Source: Akkermansiaceae bacterium (lineage in GTDB: Bacteria; Verrucomicrobiota; Verrucomicrobiia; Verrucomicrobiales; Akkermansiaceae). Taken from it: a stretch of DNA of 7,772 bases. The notes beneath the pieces are model-generated. The model did no database searches and was not told the origin of the DNA. It saw nothing but the letters and a program-made list of their open reading frames with translations. How positions within the stretch are numbered: the first letter of the stretch is position 1; every line of letters starts with the position of its first letter. The stretch is from contig JALOTR010000105.1 in the NCBI GenBank assembly GCA_025457805.1, positions 1 through 7,772 on the forward strand. The letters are read 5' to 3'. Shown here piece after piece: positions 6,319-7,772 of the stretch. Made by a program: the position numbers and the translations under genes.

Positions 6319-7581
6319 ATGAAAGCCAAAGCCATCATTCTGCTCCTTACCGCGCCGTTACTTCAGGCAGGAAGTGCCGATCCTATCGCGCCCGCTTCAA
6401 CTCCACCCGGAAAATGGATCACTCCCCTTATCGACATCCGCACCCGATATGAATTTGCGGACGTGAATCCGCTCGATTCTTCCCACGCGTTCACATTCCG
6501 AGAACGTGTCGGATTTAAAACGATGGAGTGGCACGGATTCAGTGCCTTGGTTGAAGGCGAGTTCTCACAAGCCGCCGTTGATGATTTCAATGGCGGTGCG
6601 CCCGGTGCCGATCCATTCGACCCAGCGAATTCGCCGATTTTCGATCCAGAAACCAACGAATTAAATCAAGGTTACCTGCAATACCAAGGCTTTGAGAGTA
6701 TCGGGAGAATTGGCCGCCAACAAATCGTCTATGACAATGCCGCCTTCATCGGCGACGTGATATGGCGTCAGAATCAACAGACTTACGACGCCATCTCGCT
6801 CACCAATAAATCGGTCGACGGCCTCACCCTCCACTATGCATACCTCAACCAAGTCAACCGCATCTTTGGCTCGGATGCCGATGCGCCGCTTGCTCCGGGA
6901 TTTACCAACATTGAGGACATTGCCGCCAGTGCCCACTTGTTCAACGCTTCCTATACGGGGATTCAAAACCTCACACTCGGTGGCTATGCCTATATCATGA
7001 ACTTCAAAGATGTGGGTGCCTGGGATAACAATACATTCGGATTGAGCGGCAAGAGGGAGCTTTACGGTCTAACGCTCTATGGCGAAATGGCTTGGCAGGA
7101 CAAAGCAGGAATCGCCGGGGATGACGACGCCCTTTATGTCCACGTCACCGTGAGCAAGAACCTCAAGACGGAAAGGGGTGACCTCGGTGCCTTGACCCTC
7201 GGCGTGGAGCACCTCGGCCAAGGTTTCAAAACTCCACTCGCTACCGTCCATGCCTTCAATGGCTTTGCCGACGTCACCGATGCCGCCCGTATCTCCGGCG
7301 CGCACAATGGGCTTGCTGATGTTTATCTTGCCCACTCCATTCCGATCTTCTTCGGTATCAAGTGGATGAACGTGCTCCATGCCATGGGCGACAACGAAAT
7401 CTCCACCGGCTACGGCTTGGAATTCGATTCCGTGCTCACCAAGAAATTCGACGATCATTTTACCGCAATCGCCAAGTTCGCCTTCTTCGATTCCGCTGGT
7501 GACGATTATACCAACAATGCAATCGCCGACAGTCTTCCAGACGCCACACGGCTTTCATTGGAATTGAACTATACGTTCTGA
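6319..7581 (+). CDS. Outer-membrane beta-barrel protein, alginate-export-like porin
   Basis: The product is 420 residues. It starts with a Sec signal peptide (MKAKAIILLLTAPLLQA, cleavage around 17-20) and ends in LSLELNYTF. A terminal phenylalanine after alternating hydrophobic residues is the classic outer-membrane barrel signal. Many amphipathic strands with aromatic girdle residues follow throughout. Segments such as IDIRTRYEFADVN (about 38-50), GRIGRQQIVYDNAAFIGD (129-146) and VIWRQNQQTYDAIS (147-160) resemble the alginate-export family of barrel proteins as I recall it. Nothing here implies alginate: members of that family occur as general or unknown channels. As last gene of a nap operon, it might admit nitrate or release nitrite, which is an inference. 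I chose the ATG at 6319, 7 bases after the preceding stop. An ATG at 6295 adds eight polar residues before the signal peptide and is less likely. Confidence 0.88.
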   Translation: MKAKAIILLLTAPLLQAGSADPIAPASTPPGKWITPLIDIRTRYEFADVNPLDSSHAFTFRERVGFKTMEWHGFSALVEGEFSQAAVDDFNGGAPGADPFDPANSPIFDPETNELNQGYLQYQGFESIGRIGRQQIVYDNAAFIGDVIWRQNQQTYDAISLTNKSVDGLTLHYAYLNQVNRIFGSDADAPLAPGFTNIEDIAASAHLFNASYTGIQNLTLGGYAYIMNFKDVGAWDNNTFGLSGKRELYGLTLYGEMAWQDKAGIAGDDDALYVHVTVSKNLKTERGDLGALTLGVEHLGQGFKTPLATVHAFNGFADVTDAARISGAHNGLADVYLAHSIPIFFGIKWMNVLHAMGDNEISTGYGLEFDSVLTKKFDDHFTAIAKFAFFDSAGDDYTNNAIADSLPDATRLSLELNYTF

Positions 7582-7761
7582 GTTGGCATTTTGAAAGCCC
7601 GGCGGTGTCTCGTCGTCATGGTAGTGATCGAATAGGAGAGCGCTGTTCCAGTGCTCCCTGAGAAGTTCCTGGGTGCATTTCATCTGCCATCTTGAAAGCC
7701 TCATCAAAGGATCAACGCATCTGGCTTCAATTTCATATAAAACGTTCTTTATTTCTTGCAT
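7555..7761 (-). CDS. Doubtful short reading frame, convergent with the barrel gene
   Basis: A 68-residue frame starts at the ATG at 7761 and ends at 7555, overlapping the last 27 bases of the barrel gene on the other strand. It would begin MQEIKNVLYEIEARC and contains LLFDHYHDDETPP. I recognise no family. The AT-richer composition differs from the genes to its left, and residues near its C-terminus are antisense to the barrel gene, so at least that end may not be meaningful. It could be a small hypothetical gene, a remnant of a longer gene entering from the right, or chance. No good ribosome-binding site was identified, and only 11 bases upstream are visible. Confidence 0.25.
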   Translation of the reverse strand: MQEIKNVLYEIEARCVDPLMRLSRWQMKCTQELLREHWNSALLFDHYHDDETPPGFQNANSERIVQFQ

Positions 7762-7772
7762 TCGGCATCAAA

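Noticed and set aside
7635..7659. Imperfect hairpin (10-base arms, 5-base loop) as the operon terminator
   Set aside because: It has a mismatch and wobble pairs and no T-run after it on the plus strand, so it does not meet the rho-independent pattern.
1..7772. tRNA or rRNA genes, CRISPR array, insertion sequence or attachment site
   Set aside because: Nearly all sequence is accounted for by protein-coding genes; no direct repeat series, terminal inverted repeats with a transposase, or RNA-gene pattern was seen.

Overview
The window carries a periplasmic nitrate reductase (Nap) locus built from two divergent operons that share one intergenic region at about 2021-2168. Base composition looks high-GC throughout, except for an AT-richer tail after 7581. 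Several traits suggest a Gram-negative, possibly Verrucomicrobiota or other PVC-group bacterium: the Nap system lacks a visible NapC, the electron-transfer module is of the NrfBCD/DsrJOP type, the barrel protein is alginate-export-like, and starts mostly lack a clear Shine-Dalgarno sequence. The phylum call is an inference from remembered protein style, not a search result.

Minus-strand operon (2020 down to 1, running off the left edge). It encodes a membrane-anchored tetrahaem c-type cytochrome (1364-2020), a Tat-exported protein with four [4Fe-4S] binding motifs (373-1344), and the first 119 residues of an NrfD-family integral membrane subunit (1-359). The order cytochrome, FeS, NrfD is that of NrfBCD and DsrJOP. 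I infer a quinone/quinol-linked electron-transfer complex that could stand in for NapC or NapGH.

Plus-strand operon (2169-7581). It encodes NapD (2169-2426), the catalytic subunit NapA (2423-4813), a NapB-like cytochrome with four haem sites instead of two (4820-5653), a short NapF-like ferredoxin (5650-6003), an unrecognised 103-residue protein (6000-6311) and a 420-residue outer-membrane beta-barrel protein (6319-7581). Three of the five junctions are ATGA start/stop overlaps and the other two gaps are 6 and 7 bases, so these genes almost certainly form one translationally coupled unit.

Working model: nitrate may cross the outer membrane through the barrel protein. NapD (and perhaps NapF) handle NapA maturation and Tat export. 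Electrons pass from the quinol pool through the NrfD-like/FeS/tetrahaem module to the NapB-like cytochrome and then to NapA, which reduces nitrate to nitrite. The most unusual component is the NapB-like protein: its second half looks like an internal copy of the NapB dihaem core. The last 191 bases (7582-7772) hold at most a short, doubtful reading frame on the minus strand.
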